Origin: an uncultured Kiritimatiellota bacterium | GTDB taxonomy: Bacteria; Verrucomicrobiota; Kiritimatiellia; RFP12; UBA1067 | DNA length: 57,013 nt | Assembly (NCBI GenBank): GCA_934667425.1 | Contig: CAKULV010000017.1 | Span: forward strand, 1 to 57,013 | Direction of reading: 5' to 3' | Part shown: positions 1 through 7,289 of the stretch, in pieces | How the letters are laid out: each line of letters opens with the position of its first letter | Position numbering within the stretch: the stretch's first letter is position 1 | Made by a program: the position numbers and the translations under genes | The notes under the pieces: model-generated | What the model was told of the DNA's origin: nothing | What the model saw: the letters and a program-made list of their open reading frames with translations, nothing else | The model's database searches: none

Positions 1-45
1 CTCTAGTACCTATATACTCTAGTACCTATATACTCTAGTACCTTT
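1..45. repeat. Tandem 16-mer at left edge
   Basis: Two full copies and one partial copy of a 16-base unit (CTCTAGTACCTATATA) start at the first base, so the array probably continues outside the window. A related TAGTACCTA occurs near 180. Its function is unknown. Confidence 0.7.
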
Positions 46-65
46 CTCTCCTCTACCGTAGGTAA

Positions 66-128
66 GATTCATAGTTTCCTATCCTTTTTACTCACTACGT
101 TCGTAAAAAGCTACGTAAACTATGAATC
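66..128. repeat. Nested inverted repeat (cruciform-like)
   Basis: A 12-base arm at 66-77 (GATTCATAGTTT) is complementary to 117-128. Inside it a second arm at 84-91 (CTTTTTAC) pairs with 103-110. The two nested stems give a long dyad in an AT-rich patch between the tandem 16-mers and the G-rich tract. It could be a terminator-like or recombination/replication structure. No gene overlaps it. Confidence 0.6.
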
Positions 129-188
129 ATCGATCAAACTTAATTACTTCTCTTGTCTAGTCTATCCTATCGGCTAGTGTAGTACCTA

Positions 189-264
189 GGGGAGGGGTTA
201 CTAGAGGGGGTTGTAGGGGGAAAGGGGAGGGGGTCGCGTGCACGTGTGCGTGTGCGTACGTATG
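189..264. other. G-run cluster followed by alternating Py-Pu tract
   Basis: Six runs of four or five G fall within 45 bases (189-192, 194-197, 206-210, 216-220, 224-227, 229-233), which is enough for G-quadruplex formation. Directly after, 235-264 is a perfect 30-base alternating pyrimidine-purine tract of the kind able to adopt Z-DNA. No convincing coding region covers it. Confidence 0.55.
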
Positions 265-411
265 GCGTGTGGCGTGGGCTGGGAGCGGGGTGCGTCGGTG
301 CGGACGGCGGGAAGAGGGGCGGAACCGGTCAGACGAGGGGCTTGACGCGGCGGATTTCGGGTGAAGTCGCGGTTGCAAGAGCCCCTTGCGTCGTGGAATC
401 GCCAGAAACCG

Positions 412-488
412 CGTCAGAATGCCCCAGGAATGCTCCGCACGGCTTGGACGATGCATTTATCGTCTGGACTGTTCCGAGCGATTGTAGG
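412..488 (+). repeat. Direct repeat copy 1 with internal dyad
   Basis: Positions 446-488 match 689-731 with two differences, and weaker similarity extends back to about 412 (matching about 655). The core has an ACGAT(G/A)-CATT-TATCGT dyad. A 15-base perfect inverted repeat lies between the copies (493-507 against 647-661). Taken together, 412-731 is a structured non-coding region downstream of the replication gene. It may be an operator, a resolution site or a replication-related site. Confidence 0.6.
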
Positions 489-654
489 CCCGTTCTGCGA
501 GGGCTGGCGAAATGGCCTGCTCCGAGGGTAGGGAATCCGCAAGGCAGTCATGGGCTTTCCGCGGGATCCTTGGGCTTCCCCTTCCTTTCCGCCGTTCCTG
601 CCTTTTCCACCTTCCTTCTCCCCTTGCTGCTTTCGCCCTAAATTCCCCAGCCCT

Positions 655-731
655 CGCAGAATGCCCCTTCCTGCCCTCCGTGGACTTCGGACGATACATT
701 TATCGTCTGGGCTGTTCCGAGCGATTGTAGG
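655..731 (+). repeat. Direct repeat copy 2 with perfect dyad
   Basis: Second copy of the repeat at 412-488. Here the dyad is perfect: ACGATA at 691-696 pairs with TATCGT at 701-706 around CATT. The rest of 1-763 shows no supported gene. Confidence 0.6.
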
Positions 732-763
732 GCATTATAGAGGGGTCTACGGCTGTCCTGCGG

Positions 764-1909
764 TCATGACGCGGCATCCAAACTCCCTTCCTTCCTGTCG
801 AAGAGGTCGAAAAGGATGTCGTGGATGCTTTTGGACACATCCGCCTTCTTGACTTCCTCTATGAACTCGTCTCTATGCTTTCGGTAGAGCGGGTGAAGCC
901 TCATTGCCGTCTCTTTCGTGGCTGCGAGTCCATGACGCCGGCAATAGGCCTCAAAGGGCTCTCTCTCGTTCCAAAGGTACCTAAAGGCGAAAACCTCGGC
1001 GGGCGGGGCCGGAGGTCCATATCCGAAGTCAATGTCAAGGCTACTGGCATGATCCAACCTCTCCCAAAGGTCCTTCCGCCACTGGTTGAACTCGTAGCTG
1101 TCCGTCTCCGCGAGCTCCTTGCCATCTTCGCGGAGAATCCTCAGGACGAAATTGTAGGGATTCCCCTTCAGATTCCTCTCGCTCAACTTCTCGATGAGGG
1201 CGAAGAATAGACGCATGTTGCGAGTGCGATTCTCTAGGCCGCATCCGAGACCGCTCACGATTTTGGCAACCTCTCCCGCAACCGGAGTATGGGCAAGCCA
1301 CTTCTTGAACTCCTCGACTGATTCCGTGGAGTATTCCGGCGGCTTCTGCGTCATGCCATTCTTCCCTTCCGTTGGCGTTGGCCTGACTTCGGCCTTGGCA
1401 ACCTCATTGCCCTTCCCTTCCGAGGGCGAAGCCCCATCATTTTTATCAATTGGGGGATTATAGGGGGTAACCTCTTCCCTTTTTATATTACTAGTTATGT
1501 TACTAGTTATATTACTAGTTAGAGTCTCACTGTGAGACTGATGGAGTCTCATATTGAGACTAATGGAGTCTCGCTGTGATACTGATGGAGTCTCACTGTG
1601 AGACTGTTGGGGGGCTCCATTAGTATCACTGTGAGACTCTTGGGGACTGTCCGGAAGCACAATGAGATAGTTGTTGCTCTTCGCAAATCCGACATGATCG
1701 GAAACGATGAGGCCGCGTTCCTTCAAGGCCTTGATGCTTCTCCCGACCGTTGCCCGTCCAAGACCCGTGATTTTCGCAACCATCTCGTATGACGGAAAGC
1801 ATTTTAGCGTCGTTTCGTTCATATGGTCAGCGAGTGCCATAAGTACGAACTTGTCATTTCCCCCGACCGCGTCACAATGCAGCACGTCGTGCATGAGTTT
1901 GTAGCTCAT
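764..1909 (-). CDS. Lambda-O-like replication initiator with winged-helix N-terminus
   Basis: The predicted product has 381 residues from an ATG at 1909, preceded by AAGGAG. A longer reading frame to 2101 exists, but its extra N-terminus is basic and low-complexity. Residues 1 to about 95 look like an HTH_36-type winged helix, with motifs FPSYEMVAKITGLGRATV and IKALKERGLI, as in phage and plasmid replication proteins. Residues of about 95-145 are encoded by DNA repeats and read as repeated QSHSET and TSNI. After a polar linker, residues of about 200-381 form a charged, probably helical C-terminal domain. By analogy with lambda O, the N-terminus should bind the iterons inside its own gene and the C-terminus should recruit a helicase loader or helicase. 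No integrase, terminase or capsid gene is visible, so phage, satellite and plasmid origins all remain possible. Confidence 0.65.
   Translation of the reverse strand: MSYKLMHDVLHCDAVGGNDKFVLMALADHMNETTLKCFPSYEMVAKITGLGRATVGRSIKALKERGLIVSDHVGFAKSNNYLIVLPDSPQESHSDTNGAPQQSHSETPSVSQRDSISLNMRLHQSHSETLTSNITSNITSNIKREEVTPYNPPIDKNDGASPSEGKGNEVAKAEVRPTPTEGKNGMTQKPPEYSTESVEEFKKWLAHTPVAGEVAKIVSGLGCGLENRTRNMRLFFALIEKLSERNLKGNPYNFVLRILREDGKELAETDSYEFNQWRKDLWERLDHASSLDIDFGYGPPAPPAEVFAFRYLWNEREPFEAYCRRHGLAATKETAMRLHPLYRKHRDEFIEEVKKADVSKSIHDILFDLFDRKEGSLDAAS
1486..1521. other. Candidate DNA-unwinding element: three AT-rich 12-mers
   Basis: Three tandem copies of TATTACTAGTTA (second copy TGTTACTAGTTA) occupy 1486-1497, 1498-1509 and 1510-1521. 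They abut the first iteron and contrast with the GC-rich surroundings. On the coding strand they read as repeated T-S-N-I. Tandem AT-rich 12- or 13-mers next to iterons are the usual form of a replication unwinding element. Confidence 0.6.
1523..1638. other. Iteron array: five 17-bp palindromes inside the initiator gene
   Basis: Five copies of AGTCTCACTGTGAGACT or close variants lie at 1523-1539, 1545-1561, 1567-1583, 1589-1605 and 1622-1638. Each is an inverted repeat with 8-base arms around one central base. Start-to-start spacings are 22, 22, 22 and 33, so all face the same side of the helix. As 22 is not a multiple of 3, the same DNA is translated in different frames, which points to selection on DNA and not on protein. 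Together with the adjacent AT-rich 12-mers this matches the layout of the lambda origin within gene O. Confidence 0.7.
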
Positions 1910-2181
1910 TCTGCTCCTTCTTGGTTTTCGTCTGGTGTCGTTCCTTCGCTTTTTCCGCTGGTGAGACGGGGGTACTCCCTTTCGGTTTCCCCCAAACCAA
2001 GCAAAGGCGGCATCCGGCACCACCCGTGAATGCCCTTTCTCTACGTATGTGCCAAACAGTAAAGCCCAAAAGGCCTTCCGATGGCAATATGGGCGTAACA
2101 TAACGCATTCCCAGGCGTGAGCCCAGCAAAAAAAGTCCTCACGACACGATACGATACGAAAAGGAAACCAGGAAATGAAGG

Positions 2182-2448
2182 ATGTCGAAAGAGGAGATCA
2201 TAGCGGCGATAGCCATGCTAAAGGACAATGGGACGCTCCGCAGGATAGCGGACGTGCTGAACCATAGGGACTCCACGGAACGCGTATGCACAAAGACGCC
2301 AACCCGCCGAGAAGCCGCCCAAAGGCTCGGCATAAGCCGTACGTCGCCATGGCGATGCATCAAGGCCGGACAAATCCGCGAGACGGGGGAAAATGCACAG
2401 AATACCCCTATCCGAGATCATCGATTTTGCGGCCCCCATCGATCGTTT
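2182..2448 (+). pseudogene. Probable excisionase-like (HTH_17) fragment
   Basis: An ATG at 2182, with AGGA eight bases upstream, opens a frame whose residues of about 38-63 (TRREAAQRLGISRT, then IKAGQIRETG) resemble the helix-turn-helix of MerR/HTH_17 excisionases. After about residue 70 the sequence loses family character. The frame then runs open across a tandem repeat, antisense through the tRNA-Pro gene and into plsX, so its natural C-terminus seems to be lost. I place the remnant's end arbitrarily before the repeat at 2451. Its position between the replication gene and a tRNA 3' end fits an integrated element. A real but short DNA-binding protein cannot be excluded. Confidence 0.4.
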
Positions 2449-2450
2449 CC

Positions 2451-2492
2451 CGTCCCCTACCCTGTCCTAATCCGTCCCCTACCCTGTCCTAA
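2451..2492. repeat. Tandem 20-mer, period 22
   Basis: CGTCCCCTACCCTGTCCTAA occurs at 2451-2470 and again, perfectly, at 2473-2492. The 22-base period equals two helical turns, the same spacing as the iterons at 1523-1605. It may be a binding site for an element-encoded protein. Between it and the tRNA (2493-2607) I see no gene. Confidence 0.6.
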
Positions 2493-2607
2493 ATTCGGGG
2501 TGTTTCAAGGTATTCCAGAGTGTTTCATCGAGGGATGGCATGAAACCGCAAAATGGGCTAAACAACACCAAAAGCATCAAAAACGAACGATAAAACCGAC
2601 TTTAAAT

Positions 2608-2684
2608 TGGTCGGGGCGGCGGGATTTGAACCCACGACAACCTGCGCCCAAGGCAGGTGCGCTACCAGACTGCGCTACGCCCCG
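2608..2684 (-). tRNA. tRNA-Pro (anticodon UGG)
   Basis: The minus strand gives a full cloverleaf. The acceptor stem CGGGGCG pairs with CGCCCCG, the anticodon loop is CTTGGGC with anticodon TGG, and the T-arm contains GGTTCAAATCC. The discriminator base is A and the CCA end is encoded (2608-2610). It lies nine bases downstream of plsX on the same strand and may be co-transcribed. Its 3' end faces the element-like region at 1-2607, and tRNA 3' ends are classic integration sites. Confidence 0.95.
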
Positions 2685-2693
2685 TAAAGTCAA

Positions 2694-3773
2694 TCAAGCA
2701 GAAGCCACGTCTGAAGCCCCTTCTGCCTTCTTGTGCATCTCGTATTCGGCTATGCGGCGCGAGATCTCGCCGGTCACATCATTCTTTGTGGCAAGCACAC
2801 CAACGCGAATCGCGTGGTAGATTGCCTTGTGTGACGAAGCCCCATGCGTTATTATCACGGAACCCGGCACCCCAAGGAGTGGAGCGCCGCCATATATCTC
2901 CGGATCCATCTGGCTCTTGAGGGACTTGAACGCCCCCAACAGAAGAAGAGATCCCAACATCCTCACAAAATTGCCCCGGAATTCACGCTTCATCCAGTAG
3001 CTCATGGCATGAGCAACAGACTCGGTCGTCTTCAGAACAACATTGCCGACAAAGCCATCGCACACCACGACATCCGTGCGGCCCTGAAACAGGTCGTGCC
3101 CTTCCACATTTCCGCGAAAACCAATGGAATCAACCTTTTTCAGCAGACCGAACGCCTCTTTCGTAAGCTCATTGCCCTTGCAATCCTCAGTGCCAATGGA
3201 AAGAAGGCCGACCAACGGCGTAGTTCTGTTCAGCACGGCATGGGAATATGCGCTCCCCATAATCGCGAACTGAACAAGCCATTCGGGATGGCAATCCATG
3301 TTTGCGCCGGCATCCAGGAGCAGAAGCGGACGCCGAGGCAATCGGGTGGGAAGAACCGTCGCTATCGCAGGCCTCTGAACCCCGCGAATACGACCCAACG
3401 TAAGTATCGCACTCGTGGCCACAGCGCCGGAGTTGCCCGCCGAGACGAAGCAATCCGCACGCCCCTCCTTTACGAGGCGCATCGCGACATTGATGGAGCA
3501 ATCCTTCTTGTGGCGCACGGCATCCACCGGGGCTTCGTCCATCTCCGCAACATCAGGAGCATGGACGATCTCAAGCCGCCCATCAACCAGAGCTGCGTTA
3601 AGCTTTGCGCCCAAAGACGGCTCGAACTTGCTGCACGCCTCATCGATAAGATCCCTGCGGCCGACAAGAAAGACCTTGACATCCTTCATGTCGGTGGCTG
3701 CGACAATGCCGCCCCTGACCATCTCGCCAGGAGCCTTGTCACCGCCCATTGCATCCAATGCAATCCGCGTCAT
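2694..3773 (-). CDS. plsX: Phosphate acyltransferase PlsX
   Basis: The product has 359 residues and makes acyl-phosphate from acyl-ACP, the first step of the PlsX/PlsY route of phosphatidic acid synthesis. It is a peripheral membrane enzyme. It begins MTRIALDAMGGDKAPGEMVRGG, the diagnostic PlsX N-terminus. It also carries the conserved CFVSAGNSGAVATSAI segment and the FVGNVVLKTTE segment, and is of normal length. The ATG at 3773 has GGAG upstream. It is the last gene of the coaD-yceD-rpmF-plsX cluster, 19 bases after rpmF. The yceD-rpmF-plsX order is widely conserved in bacteria and links ribosome and membrane synthesis. Confidence 0.96.
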   Translation of the reverse strand: MTRIALDAMGGDKAPGEMVRGGIVAATDMKDVKVFLVGRRDLIDEACSKFEPSLGAKLNAALVDGRLEIVHAPDVAEMDEAPVDAVRHKKDCSINVAMRLVKEGRADCFVSAGNSGAVATSAILTLGRIRGVQRPAIATVLPTRLPRRPLLLLDAGANMDCHPEWLVQFAIMGSAYSHAVLNRTTPLVGLLSIGTEDCKGNELTKEAFGLLKKVDSIGFRGNVEGHDLFQGRTDVVVCDGFVGNVVLKTTESVAHAMSYWMKREFRGNFVRMLGSLLLLGAFKSLKSQMDPEIYGGAPLLGVPGSVIITHGASSHKAIYHAIRVGVLATKNDVTGEISRRIAEYEMHKKAEGASDVASA

Positions 3774-3792
3774 CTAATCCGCTCCAGGAAAC

Positions 3793-3978
3793 TTACTTCG
3801 CCGTTACGCTGAGAACCTTGCGGCCATTGTATGTTCCGCACTGGGGACACACATGGTGCGCCTGCTTCATCCCGCCGCAGACCGGGCAAGGCTGAACCGA
3901 AGCGAGGATAGCCTTTTCGTTCTGCGCAACACGCTGACGCTTGCGCATCTTGGACTTTTTATGTTTGGGCGATGCCAT
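3793..3978 (-). CDS. rpmF: 50S ribosomal protein bL32
   Basis: This 61-residue basic protein of the large ribosomal subunit starts MASPKHKKSKMRKRQR. It keeps two CxxC pairs (CPVCGG and CPQCGTYNGR) that would bind zinc, so it is the zinc-containing (C+) form. Length and motifs are normal for bL32. It starts six bases after yceD ends and precedes plsX, which is the conserved order. Confidence 0.97.
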   Translation of the reverse strand: MASPKHKKSKMRKRQRVAQNEKAILASVQPCPVCGGMKQAHHVCPQCGTYNGRKVLSVTAK

Positions 3979-3984
3979 TTTCCT

Positions 3985-4422
3985 TTACCCTTTCCTTAAG
4001 TTGTCAAGAGCGTCCCAACGCGAATCGGGCGCCTCTTTCTCCATTTTCTCTATTCCCGGGCAATCTTCGCGACAGACCGGATAAGTCGATAAGTTGAGTA
4101 GTATACTCTCTCTGAGCTCCGCAGTCAAATCAATATATTCGATTTTCTCATCAACGGCAATGCTCGTAGTGAAATCGGGTACCTTGACGGTAAAGTCGAA
4201 ATCCTTCCCACAACGCGAACACGCAGCCTCGAAATCCTGCTCCAGCCGACCGCGCACCAAAAGCTCCGAACCGAAAAGCTGCACCCCAAGCTCATAGCGC
4301 AAACCGGCAAAAGGCTTCAGGAACTCGTCCTCGATGCCGTAGATAGAATCGTCAAGCACCCCGGACAGCTCTTCACCATCCTTGCCAATGCTCGCCAGAT
4401 AGACTTTCAGCTCCGTATCCAC
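3985..4422 (-). CDS. yceD: YceD/DUF177 family protein
   Basis: The 145-residue product is of the DUF177 (YceD) family, almost always encoded next to rpmF and implicated in 23S rRNA processing or accumulation. It contains the family's cysteine pattern: CSRCGKDF near residues 88-95 and CREDCPG near residues 122-128, following the LRESILLNL segment. The start is GTG at 4422. The gene begins seven bases after coaD ends, so translation is probably coupled within this operon. Confidence 0.85.
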   Translation of the reverse strand: MDTELKVYLASIGKDGEELSGVLDDSIYGIEDEFLKPFAGLRYELGVQLFGSELLVRGRLEQDFEAACSRCGKDFDFTVKVPDFTTSIAVDEKIEYIDLTAELRESILLNLSTYPVCREDCPGIEKMEKEAPDSRWDALDNLRKG

Positions 4423-4429
4423 ACTAAGC

Positions 4430-4909
4430 CTACCCTTTCAGCCTCGCCAGTACGGCTGGTGTCACCATCGATGACACGTCCCCGCCATAGCGCACGATCT
4501 CTCGCACCGTAGAAGCGGTCACGTACGCAAGGTTTTCGCTCGGCATCATGAACAGGGTCTCGATCTCCGGAGCCATCTTGCGGTTGGTGAGCGCCATCTG
4601 GAACTCGTATTCGAAATCGGAATAGACGCGCACCCCACGTATCACCGTGGAGACATGGCGCGTACGGCAGAAATCAACAAGCAGGGTATCAAGCTTCTCT
4701 ACCGAGACGTTCTTAAGCCCGGCAAGCTCCACGTCTTCCCGGATCATCGCCATGCGGGTGTCGCAGTCAAACATGGCACCCTGCTTCGAACTCGTTGCCG
4801 CAACGGCGACAACAAGCCGATCATAAAGCGCAGCCGCCCGCCTGACGAGGTCGAAATGGCCTAACGTCATCGGGTCGAACGTGCCGGGATATACTGCGAC
4901 TCTTTCCAT
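4430..4909 (-). CDS. coaD: Pantetheine-phosphate adenylyltransferase
   Basis: The product has 159 residues and transfers AMP from ATP to 4'-phosphopantetheine, the penultimate step of coenzyme A synthesis. It shows the nucleotidyltransferase signature YPGTFDPMTLGH, the IRGVR segment, and the C-terminal ASTVREIVRYGGDVSSMV (equivalent of the ISSTxVR motif). It is normal for the family in length. It is the first gene of the cluster leading to plsX, and an extended -10 promoter lies just upstream at 4925-4933. Confidence 0.96.
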   Translation of the reverse strand: MERVAVYPGTFDPMTLGHFDLVRRAAALYDRLVVAVAATSSKQGAMFDCDTRMAMIREDVELAGLKNVSVEKLDTLLVDFCRTRHVSTVIRGVRVYSDFEYEFQMALTNRKMAPEIETLFMMPSENLAYVTASTVREIVRYGGDVSSMVTPAVLARLKG

Positions 4910-4924
4910 GAAAAAAACATACGT

Positions 4925-4954
4925 ATTGTATCATAACAGCCCCATGCAGGTAAA
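4925..4954 (-). promoter_or_regulatory. Predicted promoter of coaD-yceD-rpmF-plsX
   Basis: On the minus strand an extended -10 TGATACAAT (hexamer 4925-4930, TG at 4932-4933) lies about 16 bases before the ATG. A possible -35 TTTACC (4949-4954) stands 18 bases upstream. The remainder of the gap to 5182 shows only a small ACGATG/CATCGT dyad (5091-5106) without a T-tract. Confidence 0.5.
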
Positions 4955-5182
4955 GAGACCGGAAATCCACCCCATACGCAAGGATCAACCGCAACGCATC
5001 GGTCCAGCCTAATCGCACAGTCTCTGATAATCGCGGTCGGCCCTTCCCCTCGGATTTCGCGGCACATATGCAACGTTCATGCCACGTTTTACGATGTCAC
5101 CATCGTACCAGACGACCGTTGTGCGCCTTGCCTTTGTCCTGCCCCTTGTCTTGAAAATGTGGCGGGCTGGCGAATGGATCCG

Positions 5183-7276
5183 TCAGTCGTCCAGGGGTAC
5201 GGCCGACCAGGCGCGCGGCGGAAGCGACCCGCTTGCCGTTCCCTGCCGACACGCGAGGCGCCAGGGCTGCTCGTCGCCGCTCCAGTTGACGAGAACCGCC
5301 GCCGTCCTCCCGTCCGGGGCGCGCCAGACCGAGTGGAACACCGTCGGAAGGGCCGGCTGCTCGACCGTCGCGAAGCTTCCCGCCGGGGAGTAGATGCCGC
5401 GCTTCAGGAACGCTACCCTCTTCGTCGCGCACGACAGCGTGCCAGGCGCGAGAAGCTCGCCGTCGTACAGGAAATCGCGGTGGGCAAGGTAGAACTTCAC
5501 GGTTTCCTTCATGAACCGGTAGTCCGCCGCATAACGGGGGTCGGTCGCGTGGGAGAGGCGAAAGGCGTGGACCGTCGGCTGGTTGCCCCAGACGACCGTC
5601 CGCGCGAACTCAACGGGGAACTGGTCCGGGAAAAGCGCGTGCCAGTCCCTCTCGTCCTCGGCCTTCCATCGCCTTTCCGTCGGCCAGAGCGCATCCCACG
5701 GCGGCACGCCGTCCAAAAGCGAGTAGGTCCCGAAGCACGCGGCCGCGCCGTGGTAAAGCGCGTTCCAGGCGGGAACCGCCTCGAACTCGGGCCCGACGCC
5801 TATTCCGCACCGCTCGTAGCTCGGGCCGAACAGCGAGATGAACGAGTCGAAGAGGTCGAGGTACGCCTCGCTGCACTCCTCGCTCGACAGCGCCAGGCGG
5901 GGGTTCCGGTCCCGCACGCGACGGACGTATCCCTGGTAGAGCTCCTGGACCGCGTCCGAATCGCCGGGCGCATGGCGATGGCGCGGGTTCCAGCACCGCA
6001 CGCCGGCCGCGGCGCAACTGATCTGGTCGAGATACACGGCGTCAAGCCCTGCGGACGCCAAATGGCCGACCTGCTCCGCCAGGCGGGCCTGGAAGCGCAC
6101 GGCCTCGCCGCACATCGGCGCAAGCCGATGCCGCGTGTACACGTTGAAGGCATGCCCGTTGACGCGCAGGTCGTGATCCATGATGCCCTCGTCGTCGCCG
6201 CCGTCCGCCCAGCCGGCGTCATCCATGTCCTGGCTGATCCCGTTCACGTACGCCATCACGTAGACGCCCCGTTCGCGCAGGCGCGCCACCGTGTCGCGGA
6301 AGGCCTCCACCCCCTCGCGCGGCGGCCAGAAGCCCGGATAGGAGGTGTCGTAGCTCGGCGTGTGCCACCAATACCAGTCGAGCGCACATGCGGCGCCCGT
6401 CTCCTCGGCGAAACGCTCGATCGGCGGCGCGACTTCCGTCGACGGGCCGCGATTCCACGCCCAGAGGCCGATCTCCCGCAGGCGCAGGGCCTTCGGGGAC
6501 CGCTTCCGCGCAATGGCGTTCCTGTACCAGGACTGCTGCCTCGCCCAGGGACGGTACACGGCGGCGGCCTCCCACCAGCCCCCGTGAAACGGCGTGATCA
6601 CGCCCTGCCACGGCAAGGTGAAGGCGCATGCGTTCTCGGCCGTCGCCGGCACGCCATACGTAATGCCCATCCGGACGCGCAGGTCGCCGTCCGCCCGGTC
6701 GTCGCCGTAGGCATACGCCCGCTTGACCCGCGCCTTCCCGTCGCGGGCATCCACATACCAGCCCATCGTCTTCTCGTCCAGCAGGGCGATGAACTGGAAG
6801 TTCCGCATCGCGCCCTCGACAAACGGCTCGCTCGGGGAGATCGCGCCCCAGTTCGGGCGGCGGATGACTCCCATGCCGTGCGCCCGCGAATGGAGGACCC
6901 CGCTTTCGGCCGTTCGCGGCACGCTCACGTCGGGGAACGACACCTCCTCGACCGGCAGGCGCGAAGGGCTGGGGCCGCGCCAGGAAAAGGAATAGGTCCA
7001 TCCCTCGCCCGTCCGCGTGAAGACGGCGGTCGCGGCAAAGTCCTTCCCGAGGACGGGGTGGCCCTTCCAGACCGCCGTGACGACCGCTCCGTTGGTCGTC
7101 ACGGCGAGCGAATCCATCTCCCTGTCCGAGACGTCCATGCCTTTCTGCCTCGGCAGCCCGAGATGCAGGCGAAAGCCGACCTCCGCGTCGTCAAGGCGGA
7201 CTGCCGCCGTCAGCGGCGCGAAGGACGCGGTGGACAGGAAGAGCGCCGATGACACGATGACCTTCATTCCTTTCAT
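5183..7276 (-). CDS. Secreted DUF6259-type glycoside-hydrolase-like protein
   Basis: The product has 697 residues with an N-terminal signal peptide (MKGMKVIVSSALFLSTASFAPLTAA). The middle third reads as a TIM-barrel glycosidase of the DUF6259 kind: LREIGLWAWNRGP, ALDWYWWHTPSYDTSYPGFWPP, VYVMAYVNGISQDM, LDAVYLDQISC and LALSSEECSEAYLDLF. The Asp of YLDQ and the Glu of SSEECSE are plausible catalytic acids, though I infer that from position only. N- and C-terminal beta-rich domains flank the barrel. AGGAG lies upstream of the ATG at 7276. It is the last of three secreted-protein genes, 13 bases after the DUF4838 gene. The substrate is unknown, but complex host or plant glycans are likely. Confidence 0.65.
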   Translation of the reverse strand: MKGMKVIVSSALFLSTASFAPLTAAVRLDDAEVGFRLHLGLPRQKGMDVSDREMDSLAVTTNGAVVTAVWKGHPVLGKDFAATAVFTRTGEGWTYSFSWRGPSPSRLPVEEVSFPDVSVPRTAESGVLHSRAHGMGVIRRPNWGAISPSEPFVEGAMRNFQFIALLDEKTMGWYVDARDGKARVKRAYAYGDDRADGDLRVRMGITYGVPATAENACAFTLPWQGVITPFHGGWWEAAAVYRPWARQQSWYRNAIARKRSPKALRLREIGLWAWNRGPSTEVAPPIERFAEETGAACALDWYWWHTPSYDTSYPGFWPPREGVEAFRDTVARLRERGVYVMAYVNGISQDMDDAGWADGGDDEGIMDHDLRVNGHAFNVYTRHRLAPMCGEAVRFQARLAEQVGHLASAGLDAVYLDQISCAAAGVRCWNPRHRHAPGDSDAVQELYQGYVRRVRDRNPRLALSSEECSEAYLDLFDSFISLFGPSYERCGIGVGPEFEAVPAWNALYHGAAACFGTYSLLDGVPPWDALWPTERRWKAEDERDWHALFPDQFPVEFARTVVWGNQPTVHAFRLSHATDPRYAADYRFMKETVKFYLAHRDFLYDGELLAPGTLSCATKRVAFLKRGIYSPAGSFATVEQPALPTVFHSVWRAPDGRTAAVLVNWSGDEQPWRLACRQGTASGSLPPRAWSAVPLDD

Positions 7277-7289
7277 TGCCCGGGACTCC

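Noticed and set aside
1523..1638. CRISPR array
   Set aside because: Repeats are palindromic 17-mers with spacers of only 5-16 bases inside an intact gene, and no cas genes are present.
2608..2820. Protein-coding continuation of the excisionase-like frame through the tRNA
   Set aside because: The segment WSGRRDLNPRQPAPKAGA is the well-known artefact of translating a tRNA-Pro gene antisense, followed by antisense plsX.
5091..5106. Terminator after the secreted-protein operon
   Set aside because: The ACGATG/CATCGT dyad is short and is followed by A-rich, not T-rich, sequence in the operon's direction.
5159..7252. Long open frame on the plus strand opposite the DUF6259 gene
   Set aside because: A GC-rich antisense shadow: Arg/Pro/His-rich with no domain, no ribosome-binding site, and fully covered by a signal-peptide-bearing gene on the other strand.
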